Shown: positions 11,782-21,654, counted from the first letter of the stretch. The stretch is DNA of 64,000 bases from Erythrobacteraceae bacterium WH01K (GCA_027941995.1 CP115966.1:2418001-2482000), one strand, 5' to 3'. The notes: a model not told the origin generated them from the letters alone. Numbers and translations are program-made.

Positions 11782-13497
11782 TTGGCAGGCGGCGACATCC
11801 TTTTCACAGGGCTTTCCTGCATTGTCTTCATGGCGCTGGTCGGCTTTGCCAGCTGGTACCGGACGCGCGGGACAGCCAGCACGGGCGAGGGGTATTTCCT
11901 CGCCGGGCGGGGCCTGACCGCGACGTTCATCGCCGGCTCCCTGTTGCTGACGAACCTTTCGGCAGAGCAACTGATCGGGCTGAACGGATCGGCCTATGGC
12001 TACGACATGTCGAGCATGGCGTGGGAAGTTACCGCAGCGGTGGCGACCATAGCGATGGCGCTGGTTTTCCTGCCGCGCTACCTCGCCGGGGCATTCACCA
12101 CCCTGCCCCAGTTCCTGGCCGACCGGTTCGACGAGAGCGTGCGCAGGATGTCCGTCGTCCTGTTCATGCTCGGGTATGGTCTCGTGACCATTCCGTCCGT
12201 GCTCTATTCCGGCTCGGTCGCCGTCATGGCCCTGTTCGACGTACCGGGCCTGACCGGTCTTGCCTATGTCCCCGCGCTGGTCGCCACGATCGTCGCAATC
12301 GGCGTGACAGGTGCGATCTACGCGGTCTTCGGCGGCCTGAAAGCGGTGGCCGTTTCGGACACTATCAACGGCGTGGGCCTCCTCATCGTCGGGATACTGA
12401 TACCGGTCCTGGGGCTGATCGCGCTGGGGGACGGCGAGTTCACTCGGGGGCTGTCCCGCCTGCTCGCCGGCCATCCCGAAAAGCTGAATGCTATCGGGGA
12501 CGCCCAATCCCCGACGCCGTTCGGTACGATCTTCACCGGGATGATCTTCGCCAATCTGTTCTACTGGTGCACCAACCAGTATGTCATCCAGCGCACGCTG
12601 GGTGCGCGGTCGCTGGCCGAGGGTCAGAAGGGCGTCCTGGCGTCCGGCTTCTTCAAGATAATGGTCCCTTTCATGATGATGATCCCCGGGGTCATCGCCT
12701 TCCATCTCTACGGACCGGGCTTTGCGACCATCGACCAGGCTTATCCCCGGCTGGTGGCGGACCTTCTGCCCGTGGCGCTGTCGGGATTTTTCCTCGCGGT
12801 CCTGCTGGGCGCGGTTTTCAGCTCGTTCAACTCGCTGCTAAACAGCGCAGCGACCCTGTTCGCGATCGACGTCTATGCCCCTGCCAGGAACGATGCGGTC
12901 GATGATGCCGAGCTGGTCCGCGTGGCTAAGTTTGCCAGCGTCGTCATCGCGCTGTTCTCCTTTGCCATCGCGCCGCTGCTTCATTTCGCGCAGGAAGGCC
13001 TGTGGCAGGTCATCCGGGTTTTCACCGGCTTCTACAACATCCCGACCATCGCCATCGTCATAGTCGGCCTCTTCACCCGCCGCGTGCCCGCATTGGGCGC
13101 GAAGATCGCCATCGTCTTTCACGTCGTCGTCTACGCGCTGCTGCGGTTCGTGCTGGACGATGTGGTGACGCTGCACTTCATCCACCAATACGCCCTGCTG
13201 TTCCTCGCGGAGGTCGCGATCATGCTGGCCGCGGGTTACTGGAGGCCGCGAGAGACTCCCTGGTCCTTCACCCCGCGTCATGAAATCGACCTCGAAGAAT
13301 GGCGCTATGCGAAACCGCTGGCAGGCACGCTGTTTTCCTGCGTCGTGGCGCTTTACCTGCTGTTCTCGCCGCTGGCGCTGGCGGGGGAGTCCGGGTTCAG
13401 CGACCTGTTCGGCCTGTCGATGGCGGGCCTGGTCATGGCGAATGTCGCAATCTGGCTTGCCGCGCGGCGAAGGGGGATGCCCGCGCCTGTCAGCTGA
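11782..13497 (+). CDS. Sodium:solute symporter (SSS/SLC5 family)
   Basis: About 571 residues with 13-14 predicted membrane helices. The SSS signature runs from SWYRTRG through GYFLAGRGL to AEQLIGLNGSAYGYD; FSSFNSLLNSAATLFAIDVY is the typical loop-helix of the sugar/anion branch. The start is uncertain: TTG 11782, with GGGGG five bases before it, puts the first helix at the usual distance, whereas ATG 11710 would add 24 residues without a good ribosome site. The 3' end overlaps that of the convergent dioxygenase gene by 8 bases. Substrate unknown; a sugar or organic acid linked to the neighbouring dioxygenase/Gfo-Idh pair is possible. Confidence 0.88.
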   Translation: MAGGDILFTGLSCIVFMALVGFASWYRTRGTASTGEGYFLAGRGLTATFIAGSLLLTNLSAEQLIGLNGSAYGYDMSSMAWEVTAAVATIAMALVFLPRYLAGAFTTLPQFLADRFDESVRRMSVVLFMLGYGLVTIPSVLYSGSVAVMALFDVPGLTGLAYVPALVATIVAIGVTGAIYAVFGGLKAVAVSDTINGVGLLIVGILIPVLGLIALGDGEFTRGLSRLLAGHPEKLNAIGDAQSPTPFGTIFTGMIFANLFYWCTNQYVIQRTLGARSLAEGQKGVLASGFFKIMVPFMMMIPGVIAFHLYGPGFATIDQAYPRLVADLLPVALSGFFLAVLLGAVFSSFNSLLNSAATLFAIDVYAPARNDAVDDAELVRVAKFASVVIALFSFAIAPLLHFAQEGLWQVIRVFTGFYNIPTIAIVIVGLFTRRVPALGAKIAIVFHVVVYALLRFVLDDVVTLHFIHQYALLFLAEVAIMLAAGYWRPRETPWSFTPRHEIDLEEWRYAKPLAGTLFSCVVALYLLFSPLALAGESGFSDLFGLSMAGLVMANVAIWLAARRRGMPAPVS

Positions 13498-14416
13498 CGA
13501 GCGAGGCCAGCACCCGGCGCTTCCCGGAAAAGGGGCGCCGCCCGTGCATGACCAGGAAATTATCGAGCAGCGCGACATCGCCCGCCTGCCACTCCACGTC
13601 GCGCGTCAACGCCTCTGACGCTTCGATGGCCGGTGCCATGTCCTCTGCCGTAACCGGCGTGCCGTCGCCGAAGGTAACCGACTTGTCGGCCCGGTTACGG
13701 GCATCCGACCAGCCTCGGAAAGCGGCGATCAGCTGGTTGAAGAACGTCTCCCGCCCATCGGGCAGTTCACGAATGGCAGGCAGCACGGGCGTCGTTGCGC
13801 GCAGGCTGCCATCTTCGCGCCACTGCCATTCGTAACCGAGCGCGGCGAGGCGTCTCTCCGCATCCTCGCGCGTCTGTGCGCCCAGCGTGCTTTTCCAGCT
13901 GCGCCCCTGGCCCGAACCGGCATCGTCTGCGCCGGGCATGACATTGGTGTAACGCACGCCCTCGCGCGCAAAGCGTTCGGCCACTTCGGGCGCCTCTGCC
14001 CGCATGCGCTCCAGCAGCCAGTCCGACCGGCAGACGGGCGTCGCCCCGCCCTCGCTAGGCGCGATTTCGCAATAGAAGAACAGTTTCGAGGGGTAGATCG
14101 GCGTCTGCGCCATTTCGTGATGCAGGTGAATCTCGGTTTCCGGCGGAGCCTCGTTGGCCGTGAAGACACGCGGCGTCACATTGACGCGCACCGCGTTCGA
14201 CAGCGATTCCTCGTAAGTGAAGCCGTCTTCCCCATACCCTTCGACAGCGGCATCGAAATGCCCGGCATCGGGCACGTCGAACCCGCGAAACAGCAAGGTC
14301 CCGGCATGCAGCAGCGCATCGTCCACAGCGGTCTTCTGCTGCGAGAGGAATTCGCCAAGATCGCCCTGCCCGTGGATGACCGCCGGGAAATCCTTCGTGT
14401 CCGGTGTGCTGGCCAT
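13490..14416 (-). CDS. Fe(II)/2-oxoglutarate-dependent dioxygenase, TauD/TfdA superfamily
   Basis: 308 residues from ATG 14416. The iron site reads HHE (H99-x-E101) in place of the commoner HxD, with the distal histidine at H291 in LVMHGRRPF and basic residues beyond it for 2-oxoglutarate. An HxE triad is seen in the clavaminate-synthase branch of the superfamily, so hydroxylation of an amino-acid-like substrate is one option. The gene starts 2 bases after the stop of the Gfo/Idh oxidoreductase gene and the pair must form one transcript. Substrate unknown. Confidence 0.88.
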   Translation of the reverse strand: MASTPDTKDFPAVIHGQGDLGEFLSQQKTAVDDALLHAGTLLFRGFDVPDAGHFDAAVEGYGEDGFTYEESLSNAVRVNVTPRVFTANEAPPETEIHLHHEMAQTPIYPSKLFFYCEIAPSEGGATPVCRSDWLLERMRAEAPEVAERFAREGVRYTNVMPGADDAGSGQGRSWKSTLGAQTREDAERRLAALGYEWQWREDGSLRATTPVLPAIRELPDGRETFFNQLIAAFRGWSDARNRADKSVTFGDGTPVTAEDMAPAIEASEALTRDVEWQAGDVALLDNFLVMHGRRPFSGKRRVLASLVS

Positions 14417-14418
14417 GT

Positions 14419-15507
14419 CTATGCGTCCTTCCCGAAGTCCAGTTCGACGGCCTGCCCGCTTGCCATGCTTTCCTGTGCGGCCACGCCCATCTGGACCGAA
14501 CGCAGGCCGTCCAGCGTGCCGATTTGCGGCGCCTTGCCCGATGCAAGGCAATCGTGGAACGCGCATAGCTGGTAATAGGTGGCGCCCCAGTGATCGCCTG
14601 CCGCAAGCGCTTCGGCCGGTGTCGCCACCGGTTCCGCCACCGGTCCGCTGCGGTCGCGCGGGGACCAGATCACGCTGGCGCGCGGCAGGGCGACTTCCAG
14701 CTTTCCTGCCGGGCCGAGGGCATAGATGTCCTCCTGCTGCTCCGACCCTTCGGCAAACATGCACAGGTCCAGCACGGCGCGCGCCCCGCGCACGAAATCG
14801 ACCACCACCACCGCGTTGTCGATGATATCGGGCACCTCGCCATCATAGCGTTCGTCCAGATGGTTCACGTCCTGCGCGCCGCTGGCATAGATGCGCCGCG
14901 GTTCGTCCTGCAGGATATGTCGCATCAGGTCGAAGAAATGGCAGCATTTCTCCACCAGCGTGCCGCCGCTGTTACGATTGAAGCGGTTCCAGTCGCCGAC
15001 CTTTTCCAGGAACGGGAAACGGTGCTCGCGGATGCTGGCCATCTTCACCGGCCCCGTTTCGCCCGCATGCACCCGCTCGATGAAACGCGCGACCGGAGGC
15101 ATGAAACGGTATTCGAGCCCAACCCATATGGGCGCGGGGTAATTGGCCGCCATGGCGTGCAGCGCGCGGGCATCGGCGAGGTTGGTGCACATCGGTTTTT
15201 CCAGCAGGATTGCCGGCCCCGCCGCCATGACCTGCCGGACCACATCGAAATGCGTCATGTTCGGGGACGCGATGATGACGGCATCAGGCTTCGCAGTGTC
15301 CAGCATTGCGCCGCAATCGGAGAAGAATTCCGGCGCCTGTCCCAGCTCTTCCGCAAGAACCCGCGCCGCCTCGCGCGAACCCTCGTCGGGGTCGCAAATA
15401 CCGACCAGCCGCGCGCCCGGAACCAGGGCGACGTTGCGCATATGTTCGCGGCCCATCATGCCGCACCCGGCGATCGAATAGCGAAATTGCGAACTCATGA
15501 AACGCAT
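14419..15507 (-). CDS. Gfo/Idh/MocA family NAD(P)-dependent oxidoreductase
   Basis: 362 residues. The N-terminal Rossmann motif GCGMMGREH lies near residues 14-22, the conserved EKPMCTN (catalytic lysine of the EKP motif) near 99-105, and KCCHFFD further on holds the conserved histidine. Members oxidise sugars, inositols or related polyols. ATG 15507 is followed by a second in-frame ATG three codons later; either could start. Upstream of, and almost touching, the 2-oxoglutarate dioxygenase gene, so the two act in one pathway of unknown substrate. Confidence 0.92.
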   Translation of the reverse strand: MRFMSSQFRYSIAGCGMMGREHMRNVALVPGARLVGICDPDEGSREAARVLAEELGQAPEFFSDCGAMLDTAKPDAVIIASPNMTHFDVVRQVMAAGPAILLEKPMCTNLADARALHAMAANYPAPIWVGLEYRFMPPVARFIERVHAGETGPVKMASIREHRFPFLEKVGDWNRFNRNSGGTLVEKCCHFFDLMRHILQDEPRRIYASGAQDVNHLDERYDGEVPDIIDNAVVVVDFVRGARAVLDLCMFAEGSEQQEDIYALGPAGKLEVALPRASVIWSPRDRSGPVAEPVATPAEALAAGDHWGATYYQLCAFHDCLASGKAPQIGTLDGLRSVQMGVAAQESMASGQAVELDFGKDA

Positions 15508-15584
15508 TTAGCCCAAGCCGGCAGCCAGGCCAGCAATTCATGCTGTCATTCCGTGAAGATCATCATGGGCAGGCATTGGACCGG

Positions 15585-15673
<89 letters not shown>

Positions 15674-15869
15674 GCACGAGGATTTCGCTCCTGCGCTGTC
15701 GCGCATGGGTCGTCAGGAGCGCGGCGGTTAGCCCAAGGCCTGCGGCTTGCCAACCCCCTTTTGCCATACGCTATCACCGCGCGTCCCACCCCGGGCTTTA
15801 GAACCTCTCGGGGGACCGGACCTTGTGGCCGCATTGCCGGGCGCTGGCAGACACACTATATGCCGATCC

Positions 15870-16250
15870 ATGGACAACTCGGTGTATTTCTCCTCCACGG
15901 CAGGCCGCGAAATCGAAGTGCCGCGCAGTGCCAGTGCGCGCTTCGCGATCGGTGATGTGGTGCGTCACAAGATGTTCGATTTTCGCGGCGTCATCTTCGA
16001 CATCGACCCCGTCTTCGCCAATAGCGATGAATGGTACGAATCCATTCCCAGGGACATCCGCCCCCGGCGCGACCAGCCCTTCTACCACCTGTTCGCCGAA
16101 AACGACGAAAGCAATTACGTCGCCTATGTCAGCCAGCAGAACCTGCTGGCCGATCCCGATGGCGGGCCGGTCGAACATCCTGAAGTATCGCAGCTGTTCG
16201 AAGCGTTCAGCAAGGGCCGCTACAAGATGCAGCGCAAGCTGACCCACTGA
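15870..16250 (+). CDS. hspQ: Heat shock protein HspQ
   Basis: 126 residues. The core FAIGDVVRHKMFDFRGVIFDIDPVF, then WYE-IPRDIRP, PFYHLFAEND and YVAYVSQQNL, follows the HspQ (hemimethylated-DNA-binding YccV-like) domain. In E. coli HspQ binds and stimulates Lon on specific substrates. The ATG at 15870 gives the N-terminus MDNSVYFSST; a longer in-frame extension upstream has no ribosome site. Monocistronic, between tRNA-Ser and a convergent ABC permease gene. Confidence 0.92.
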   Translation: MDNSVYFSSTAGREIEVPRSASARFAIGDVVRHKMFDFRGVIFDIDPVFANSDEWYESIPRDIRPRRDQPFYHLFAENDESNYVAYVSQQNLLADPDGGPVEHPEVSQLFEAFSKGRYKMQRKLTH

Positions 16251-16271
16251 CGCTCCGAAGGTCTGGCCGGA

Positions 16272-17147
16272 TCAGTCCTTTATCTTCCAGCCGGATTTCA
16301 GGACGCGGTACACGATGACCGCGAACAGCAGGTTGAACACGCCCAGGCCGATCGCCGCCTGCACGACTGCCCCGGCGCCTTCGCCGATGTCGCTTTCGCT
16401 CAGGAACCCGTAGCGAAAGCCGGCAATCACGTAGAAGAACGGATTGGCCCGGCTCACCGCCTGGAAAACGGGTGCGAGATTGTCGATCGTGTAGAACGTG
16501 CCCGACAGCAGGCTGAGCGGGGCGACGATGAAATTGGTGATCATCGCGTTGTGATCGAACTTTTCCGACCAGATGGACGTCATCAGCCCCATCAGGGACA
16601 GCATGGTCGTCCCCATCAGGCCGAACCAGACGATCGCCCATGGCTCGGCCGGCCACAGGCTGACGCCCGGCCAAAGCACCATGGCGAGCGCGACCGCACC
16701 GCCCACGGCTACCCCGCGCGTGATGGCCGCCAGCACGATGCCGGTCATCAGCTCCCCTTCCGACAAGGGCGGCATCAGCAGATCGATGATGGTCCCCTGT
16801 ATCTTGCCCGACAGCAGGCTGAAGCTGGAATTGGCAAACGCGTTCTGCATCATGCCCATCACGATCAGCCCCGGAGCGACGAAGCTGGCGAAAGGCACGC
16901 CCAGGACCTCTCGGCCGCCCCGGCCCAGCGCGACCGAGAAGATGATGAGGAACAACAGGGTCGTGACAGCCGGAGCCCAGACGGTCTGGATCTGGACCTT
17001 GAGAAAACGGCGCACCTCCTTCATATAAAGGCTCCACAAACCGATGCGGTTCACGCCTGTTATCAGGGGCTCTCCGCGCGGTGAGAACGCCGGGCTTGCC
17101 TGTCCCTGCGGTTGCACGATTTCGGGGCTGTCAGCGCTCTGTTTCAT
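16272..17147 (-). CDS. ABC-2 type transporter permease
   Basis: 291 residues from ATG 17147 (upstream in-frame codons to 17288 run into the gcrA promoter region). The ABC-2 membrane domain shows six hydrophobic segments, with SLYMKEVRRF before the first and GTFYTIDNLAPVF between TM4 and TM5, as in YadH-like exporters. No ATP-binding partner lies next to it, so its ATPase must be encoded elsewhere. Cargo unknown. Divergent from gcrA with 143 bases between starts. Confidence 0.9.
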   Translation of the reverse strand: MKQSADSPEIVQPQGQASPAFSPRGEPLITGVNRIGLWSLYMKEVRRFLKVQIQTVWAPAVTTLLFLIIFSVALGRGGREVLGVPFASFVAPGLIVMGMMQNAFANSSFSLLSGKIQGTIIDLLMPPLSEGELMTGIVLAAITRGVAVGGAVALAMVLWPGVSLWPAEPWAIVWFGLMGTTMLSLMGLMTSIWSEKFDHNAMITNFIVAPLSLLSGTFYTIDNLAPVFQAVSRANPFFYVIAGFRYGFLSESDIGEGAGAVVQAAIGLGVFNLLFAVIVYRVLKSGWKIKD

Positions 17148-17290
17148 GCGCGCATCGCTAGGCGCTTGCCACCAGCCGTGCAAGAACGGGTGCAGGCAGG
17201 ACGAGGGAAGGCTGGTAAAGACACTATCGCGCCTTATGTGGGCTGCACACGGCGCCCGAATCGGCGCAGAGATTTGATGACAGGACATCC

Positions 17291-17983
17291 ATGAGCTGGA
17301 CCGAAGAACGCACTGCCAAGCTGAAGACGATGTGGGAAAAAGGCTCCACCGCGAGCCAGATTGCCGAAGAGCTTGGCGGGGTCAGCCGTAACGCCGTGAT
17401 CGGCAAGGCGCACCGCCTGGGCCTGAAATCGCGCCCCTCCCCGGTAAAGGCCGGCGAGAAGAAGAAAGCAGCTGCTAAGCCGGCGGCGAAGGCCGCTCCC
17501 AAGGCGCCGCCGAAAAAGGCAGCGCCTGCGCCCAAGCCGGTTGCAAAACCTGCGCCGGCCGCGCCTGCTCGCCCCGCTGCCGGACCCGCGCAGGTCTCTG
17601 GCGACAGCAAGGCCCCCCAACCCATGCCGGAAAAGCGGTCCGACATGCCGAAGATCGTGTCCGTCGGCCCCGGCGGGTTCCTGCGCCAGGGCCCGGGCGA
17701 CCAGCAGCCGCCGATCCCGCCGGCCCCGCCGCGCCGCCTCGTCCCGCAAAAGCCCAGCCCCGAAATCGCCGACAAGACCAGCCTGCTGGACCTGTCGGAA
17801 AAGGTCTGCCGCTGGCCGATGGGTCATCCGGGCGAAGCCGATTTCCATTTCTGCGGCGAAGCGGTCAATCCCGGCTTCCCCTATTGCGTCGAGCATTGCG
17901 GCCGGGCCTACCAGGCACAGCTGCCCCGTGGTGCGCGCCGTCCCCCTCCGCCGCTGCCGTTCGGCGGACCGCGCGTACGCTGA
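17291..17983 (+). CDS. gcrA: GcrA cell cycle regulator
   Basis: 230 residues. The N-terminal helix-turn-helix begins MSWTEERTAKLK and includes SRNAVIGKAHRLGL, the signature of GcrA, which binds CcrM-methylated GANTC sites and recruits RNA polymerase through sigma-70 region 2. A Lys/Pro/Ala-rich disordered linker (about residues 55-150) leads to the conserved C-terminal sigma-binding domain with KVCRWPMGHPG and HFCG. Alphaproteobacteria-specific master regulator. Followed by a strong terminator. Confidence 0.95.
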   Translation: MSWTEERTAKLKTMWEKGSTASQIAEELGGVSRNAVIGKAHRLGLKSRPSPVKAGEKKKAAAKPAAKAAPKAPPKKAAPAPKPVAKPAPAAPARPAAGPAQVSGDSKAPQPMPEKRSDMPKIVSVGPGGFLRQGPGDQQPPIPPAPPRRLVPQKPSPEIADKTSLLDLSEKVCRWPMGHPGEADFHFCGEAVNPGFPYCVEHCGRAYQAQLPRGARRPPPPLPFGGPRVR

Positions 17984-17995
17984 CTTTTCAGACAT

Positions 17996-18031
17996 AAAAG
18001 GCCCGGCCGTCGCGAGACAGCCGGGCCTTTT
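17996..18031 (+). terminator. Rho-independent terminator after gcrA
   Basis: AAAAGGCCCGGC at 17996-18007 pairs perfectly with GCCGGGCCTTTT at 18020-18031 around a 12-base loop. The stem ends in TTTT on the plus strand. Confidence 0.85.
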
Positions 18032-18063
18032 CGTTTACGAGACATTTTCCGAGGGAGTCCACC

Positions 18064-18585
18064 ATGCCGATTTCGCTTCACGCCGCCTATGTCCCCAGCG
18101 CCTTGCAGATGCTGGGCACTGCCGGTCACCTGCTGGGGAAGGCCGAGACATGGTGCAGCGAACAGGGCGTGAGCGAAGCCGACATGATCGGCGAACGCAT
18201 CATCGAAGACATGCTTCCTTTCACATACCAGGTGAAATGCGTTGCCGAACATACGCGAGGCGCGGTCGAGGGTGTGCGGGCAGGCGTCTATTCGCCCGAC
18301 CTCAATCCGCCGCCCACCAGCTTTGCCGCCCTGCGCGAGAAGCTGGCCGGAGCCACGCAATTCATGGAAGGGCTGGACGAGGCGGAGATGGAAAGCTTCG
18401 TCGGCCAGCCGATGCGGTTCGAGTTCAAGGAAAACCGGCTGGACTTCACCGCCGACCAGTTCCTGCTCAGTTTCAGCCAGCCGAACTTCTATTTCCACGC
18501 CGCCACTGCCTACAACATCCTGCGGATGAAGGGCGTGGGCGTGGGCAAGATGAATTTCATGGGACGAATGCGCCTGGCCGGTTGA
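18064..18585 (+). CDS. DUF1993 family protein
   Basis: 173 residues with a good Shine-Dalgarno (GAGGGAG). The four-helix architecture and the segments SALQMLGTAGHLLGKAE near the N-terminus and PNFYFHAATAYNILRMKGV near the C-terminus fit DUF1993, a DinB-like fold of unknown function. The single transcription unit lies between the gcrA terminator and a convergent methyltransferase-like gene. Confidence 0.85.
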   Translation: MPISLHAAYVPSALQMLGTAGHLLGKAETWCSEQGVSEADMIGERIIEDMLPFTYQVKCVAEHTRGAVEGVRAGVYSPDLNPPPTSFAALREKLAGATQFMEGLDEAEMESFVGQPMRFEFKENRLDFTADQFLLSFSQPNFYFHAATAYNILRMKGVGVGKMNFMGRMRLAG

Positions 18586-18615
18586 AGCCAGCCCTGTCCG
18601 TCAGCGCGCCTGCGG

Positions 18616-19299
18616 TCAGCGGCGGCGGGCAAACCAGATCGTGTGGCGCGGCCCCTTGTTGTTCGGCCGCGCCCTCACGGCACGGACCTCCACGTCGAAG
18701 CCTGCGTCCTTCAGGCGGCCGGTGAACTTGTGGTCGTCCGCCGCCGACCAGATGGCCAGCATGCCCCCGGGGTTCAGCGCGTCTCGGCAGCGGGCAATGC
18801 CGGTGCGGGTATAAAGGCGTTCGTTGCCTTCGCGAACTATGCCGTCGGGTCCATTGTCGACGTCCAGCAGGATGGCGTCGTATTTCGCGGTCGTGCCATC
18901 GACGGCATCGTCGATCAGGGCCGCTACGTCGGCAATCGCAACCTCGCCGCGGGGATCGTCCAGCGTATCGCCCGTCAGGTGCGCGAGCGGTCCCTTCGCC
19001 CAGTCGAGGATGTCGGGCACGACTTCCGCCACCACGACTTGCCCGCCTTCATCCGGCAGCGCCTCTAGCGCGGCACGGAAGGTGAAGCCCATGCCATATC
19101 CGCCGATCAGCACACGCGGCGCGCGTGCCTCGAGCTGTTCCATGGTGAGCTGCGCCAGCTGTTCCTCACTGAACTGCATGCGCGTGCCCATCAGCTCGTC
19201 GCGGCCGAGCATGATGATGAAATCGCGGCCATGGCTGACGAGGGTCAGCGTGTCGCCCTGCGGAATACTGGCGGTGGCGATGGTTTCACGGGGTAGCAT
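18616..19299 (-). CDS. Spermidine-synthase-like methyltransferase-fold protein
   Basis: 227 residues. IGGYGMGFTFRAALE corresponds to the SAM-binding glycine loop of spermidine synthases, VVVAEVVPDILDWAK to the acidic motif II, and AILLDVDNGPD to motif IV, followed by LNPGGMLAIWS. It lacks the N-terminal beta-strand domain of true SpeE, and no speD is nearby, so an aminopropyltransferase role is not shown. Related alphaproteobacterial proteins are annotated only as spermine/spermidine synthase family. Confidence 0.82.
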   Translation of the reverse strand: MLPRETIATASIPQGDTLTLVSHGRDFIIMLGRDELMGTRMQFSEEQLAQLTMEQLEARAPRVLIGGYGMGFTFRAALEALPDEGGQVVVAEVVPDILDWAKGPLAHLTGDTLDDPRGEVAIADVAALIDDAVDGTTAKYDAILLDVDNGPDGIVREGNERLYTRTGIARCRDALNPGGMLAIWSAADDHKFTGRLKDAGFDVEVRAVRARPNNKGPRHTIWFARRR

Positions 19300-19320
19300 G
19301 ATCGCTCTCTTTCACGAATG

Positions 19321-19347
19321 AAAAGGGCCGCGAACACGTCGCGGCCC
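19321..19347 (-). terminator. Rho-independent terminator after pnp
   Basis: On the minus strand GGGCCGCGA pairs with TCGCGGCCC across a 5-base loop and is followed by TTTT (complement of 19321-19324). It ends the truB-rpsO-pnp transcript about 25 bases after the pnp stop. Confidence 0.85.
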
Positions 19348-19371
19348 CTCTCTTCTGGCAGGTCCGAAGGA

Positions 19372-21654
19372 TCAGTCCTTCAGGAAGTCCGGCACGTGGG
19401 CACCGCCGTCGGAGTCTCCCCCGCCGTCACGGTTGCCGCCGCGTCCGCCCCGGTCGCCGCCGCGACCACGGCCACCGCCGCCACCGCGCGGGCCGCGGCG
19501 ATCACCGCCACCGCCGCGAGGCTTGTTCTCGCGCGGAGGACGCGTGTCTTCCAGCTCTTCGCCGGTTTCCTGGTCGACGACACGCATCGACAGGCGGACC
19601 TTGCCGCGATTGTCGATCTCGAGGACCTTGACCTTCACTTCCTGGCCTTCCGACACGACGTCGGTCGGCTTTTCCACGCGCTCGTTCTTCATTTCGGACA
19701 CGTGGACGAGACCGTCCTTGCCGCCCATGAAGTTCACGAATGCGCCGAAGTCGACGATGTTGACGACCTTGCCTGTGTAGATCTTGCCGACTTCCGCCTC
19801 TTCGACGATGCCTTCGATCCACTTCTTCGCAGCTTCGATCTGCTCGCCGTCGCTGGACGAGATCTTGATCACGCCCTCGTCGTCGATGTCGACCTTGGCG
19901 CCGGTTTCGGCCACGATCTCGCGGATCACCTTGCCGCCCGTGCCGATGACGTCGCGGATCTTCGACTTGTCGATCTGCATCGTCTCGATGCGCGGAGCGT
20001 GCTTCGACACCTCGGTGCGGGCGCCGGTCAGCGCCTTGTTCATTTCACCCAGGATGTGCGCACGGCCGGCTTTCGCCTGCTCCAGCGCGGTCTTCATGAT
20101 TTCCTGCGTGATGCCGGCAACCTTGATGTCCATCTGGAGCGAAGTGATGCCGTTTTCCGACCCTGCAACCTTGAAGTCCATGTCGCCGAGGTGATCTTCG
20201 TCACCCAGGATGTCGGACAGGACGGCGAAATCGTCGCCTTCCAGGATCAGGCCCATGGCGATGCCCGACACCGGGCGTTCGATCGGAACGCCGGCATCCA
20301 TCATCGACAGGCAGCCGCCGCATACCGTGGCCATCGAGGACGAGCCGTTCGACTCGGTGATGTCCGACAGGATGCGGATAGTGTACGGGAAATCCTCATG
20401 CGTCGGCAGAACCGGGTGCAGCGCGCGCCATGCGAGTTTGCCGTGACCGGTCTCGCGGCGGCTGGTGAAGCCGAAGCGACCGACTTCGCCGACCGAGTAG
20501 GGCGGGAAGTTGTAGTGCAGCATGAAGTGGTTGTACGACAGGCCTTCGAGACCGTCGATCATCTGCTCGGCATCCTTGGTGCCCAGCGTGGTGGTGCAGA
20601 TTGCCTGCGTCTCACCGCGCGTGAACAGGGCCGAACCGTGCGTGCGGGGCAGCAGGCCGACCATCGCCTCGATCGGGCGAACCTGATCGAGCTTGCGGCC
20701 GTCGATGCGGGTGCCGTCCTTCAGGATGGCGCCGCGAACGATTTCGCTTTCCAGCTTCTTGACTGCCTTGTTGGCGACCATCTGCGTCTGCGGCTCTTCG
20801 TCCGCAAAAGCTTCCTTGGCCTTTTCGCGGGCGGCGTTGAGCGCGTCCGAACGGTCGGCCTTGCTGGTCATCTTGTAGGCGGCGGCAATGTCGTCGCCCA
20901 CGATGCCGCGCAGCTTTTCCTTGATCGCGGAAGTATCGTCCGAAGTGTCGATTTCCCACGGATCCTTGGCAGCCTTTTCGGCCAGGTCGATGATTGCACC
21001 GATGACCTTGCGGCTTTCCTCGTGCGCGAACATTACGGCGCCGAGCATTTCCTCTTCGGTCAGTTCCTTGGCTTCGGATTCGACCATCATCACCGCGTCC
21101 TGCGTCGCGGCGACGACGAGGTCGAGACGACCGTCTTCGTCGAGCGCGGAAGCAAGGCTCGGGTTGAGTTCGTATTCGCCATTGCGGAAACCGACGCGCG
21201 CCGCGCCGATCGGACCCATGAAGGGCACGCCCGAAATGGTCAGCGCAGCCGATGCCGCGATCATGGCCACGATATCGGGCTCGGTCTCGCCATCATAGCT
21301 GAGGACCTGCGCGATGACGTTGATTTCGTTGTAGAAGCCTTCCGGGAAGAGCGGACGAACGGGGCGGTCGATCAGGCGGGAGGTCAGCGTTTCCTTCTCC
21401 GTCGCGCGGCCTTCGCGCTTGAAGAAGCCGCCCGGGATACGGCCCGCAGCGGAGAATTTTTCCTGGTAGTGGACGGTGAGCGGAAAGAAGTCCTGCCCTT
21501 CGCGAACACTCTTGGCGGCGGTCACGGCGCACAGCACCACGGTTTCGCCATAGGTGGCCAGCACGGCGCCGTCAGCCTGACGGGCGATCTGGCCGGTTTC
21601 GAGGGTGAGGGTCTTGCCGCCCCACTCGATCGATACGGTTTTCTTGTCGAACAT
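19372..21654 (-). CDS. pnp: Polyribonucleotide nucleotidyltransferase (PNPase)
   Basis: Phosphorolytic 3'-5' exoribonuclease of the RNA degradosome. 760 residues: two RNase PH domains ([12 protein letters not shown] at the start; [15 protein letters not shown] in the second), then a KH domain with [11 protein letters not shown] and an S1 domain with [15 protein letters not shown]. The C-terminus carries an arginine/glycine-rich tail of about 40 residues (RGG repeats) ending PDFLKD, absent from E. coli PNPase. It is preceded by AGGA and by a leader hairpin at 21691-21724. Confidence 0.97.
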   Translation of the reverse strand: MFDKKTVSIEWGGKTLTLETGQIARQADGAVLATYGETVVLCAVTAAKSVREGQDFFPLTVHYQEKFSAAGRIPGGFFKREGRATEKETLTSRLIDRPVRPLFPEGFYNEINVIAQVLSYDGETEPDIVAMIAASAALTISGVPFMGPIGAARVGFRNGEYELNPSLASALDEDGRLDLVVAATQDAVMMVESEAKELTEEEMLGAVMFAHEESRKVIGAIIDLAEKAAKDPWEIDTSDDTSAIKEKLRGIVGDDIAAAYKMTSKADRSDALNAAREKAKEAFADEEPQTQMVANKAVKKLESEIVRGAILKDGTRIDGRKLDQVRPIEAMVGLLPRTHGSALFTRGETQAICTTTLGTKDAEQMIDGLEGLSYNHFMLHYNFPPYSVGEVGRFGFTSRRETGHGKLAWRALHPVLPTHEDFPYTIRILSDITESNGSSSMATVCGGCLSMMDAGVPIERPVSGIAMGLILEGDDFAVLSDILGDEDHLGDMDFKVAGSENGITSLQMDIKVAGITQEIMKTALEQAKAGRAHILGEMNKALTGARTEVSKHAPRIETMQIDKSKIRDVIGTGGKVIREIVAETGAKVDIDDEGVIKISSSDGEQIEAAKKWIEGIVEEAEVGKIYTGKVVNIVDFGAFVNFMGGKDGLVHVSEMKNERVEKPTDVVSEGQEVKVKVLEIDNRGKVRLSMRVVDQETGEELEDTRPPRENKPRGGGGDRRGPRGGGGGRGRGGDRGGRGGNRDGGGDSDGGAHVPDFLKD

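Noticed and set aside
18616-19299. True spermidine synthase (speE)
   Set aside because: The N-terminal domain is missing and no speD or other polyamine genes are near; only the fold is supported.
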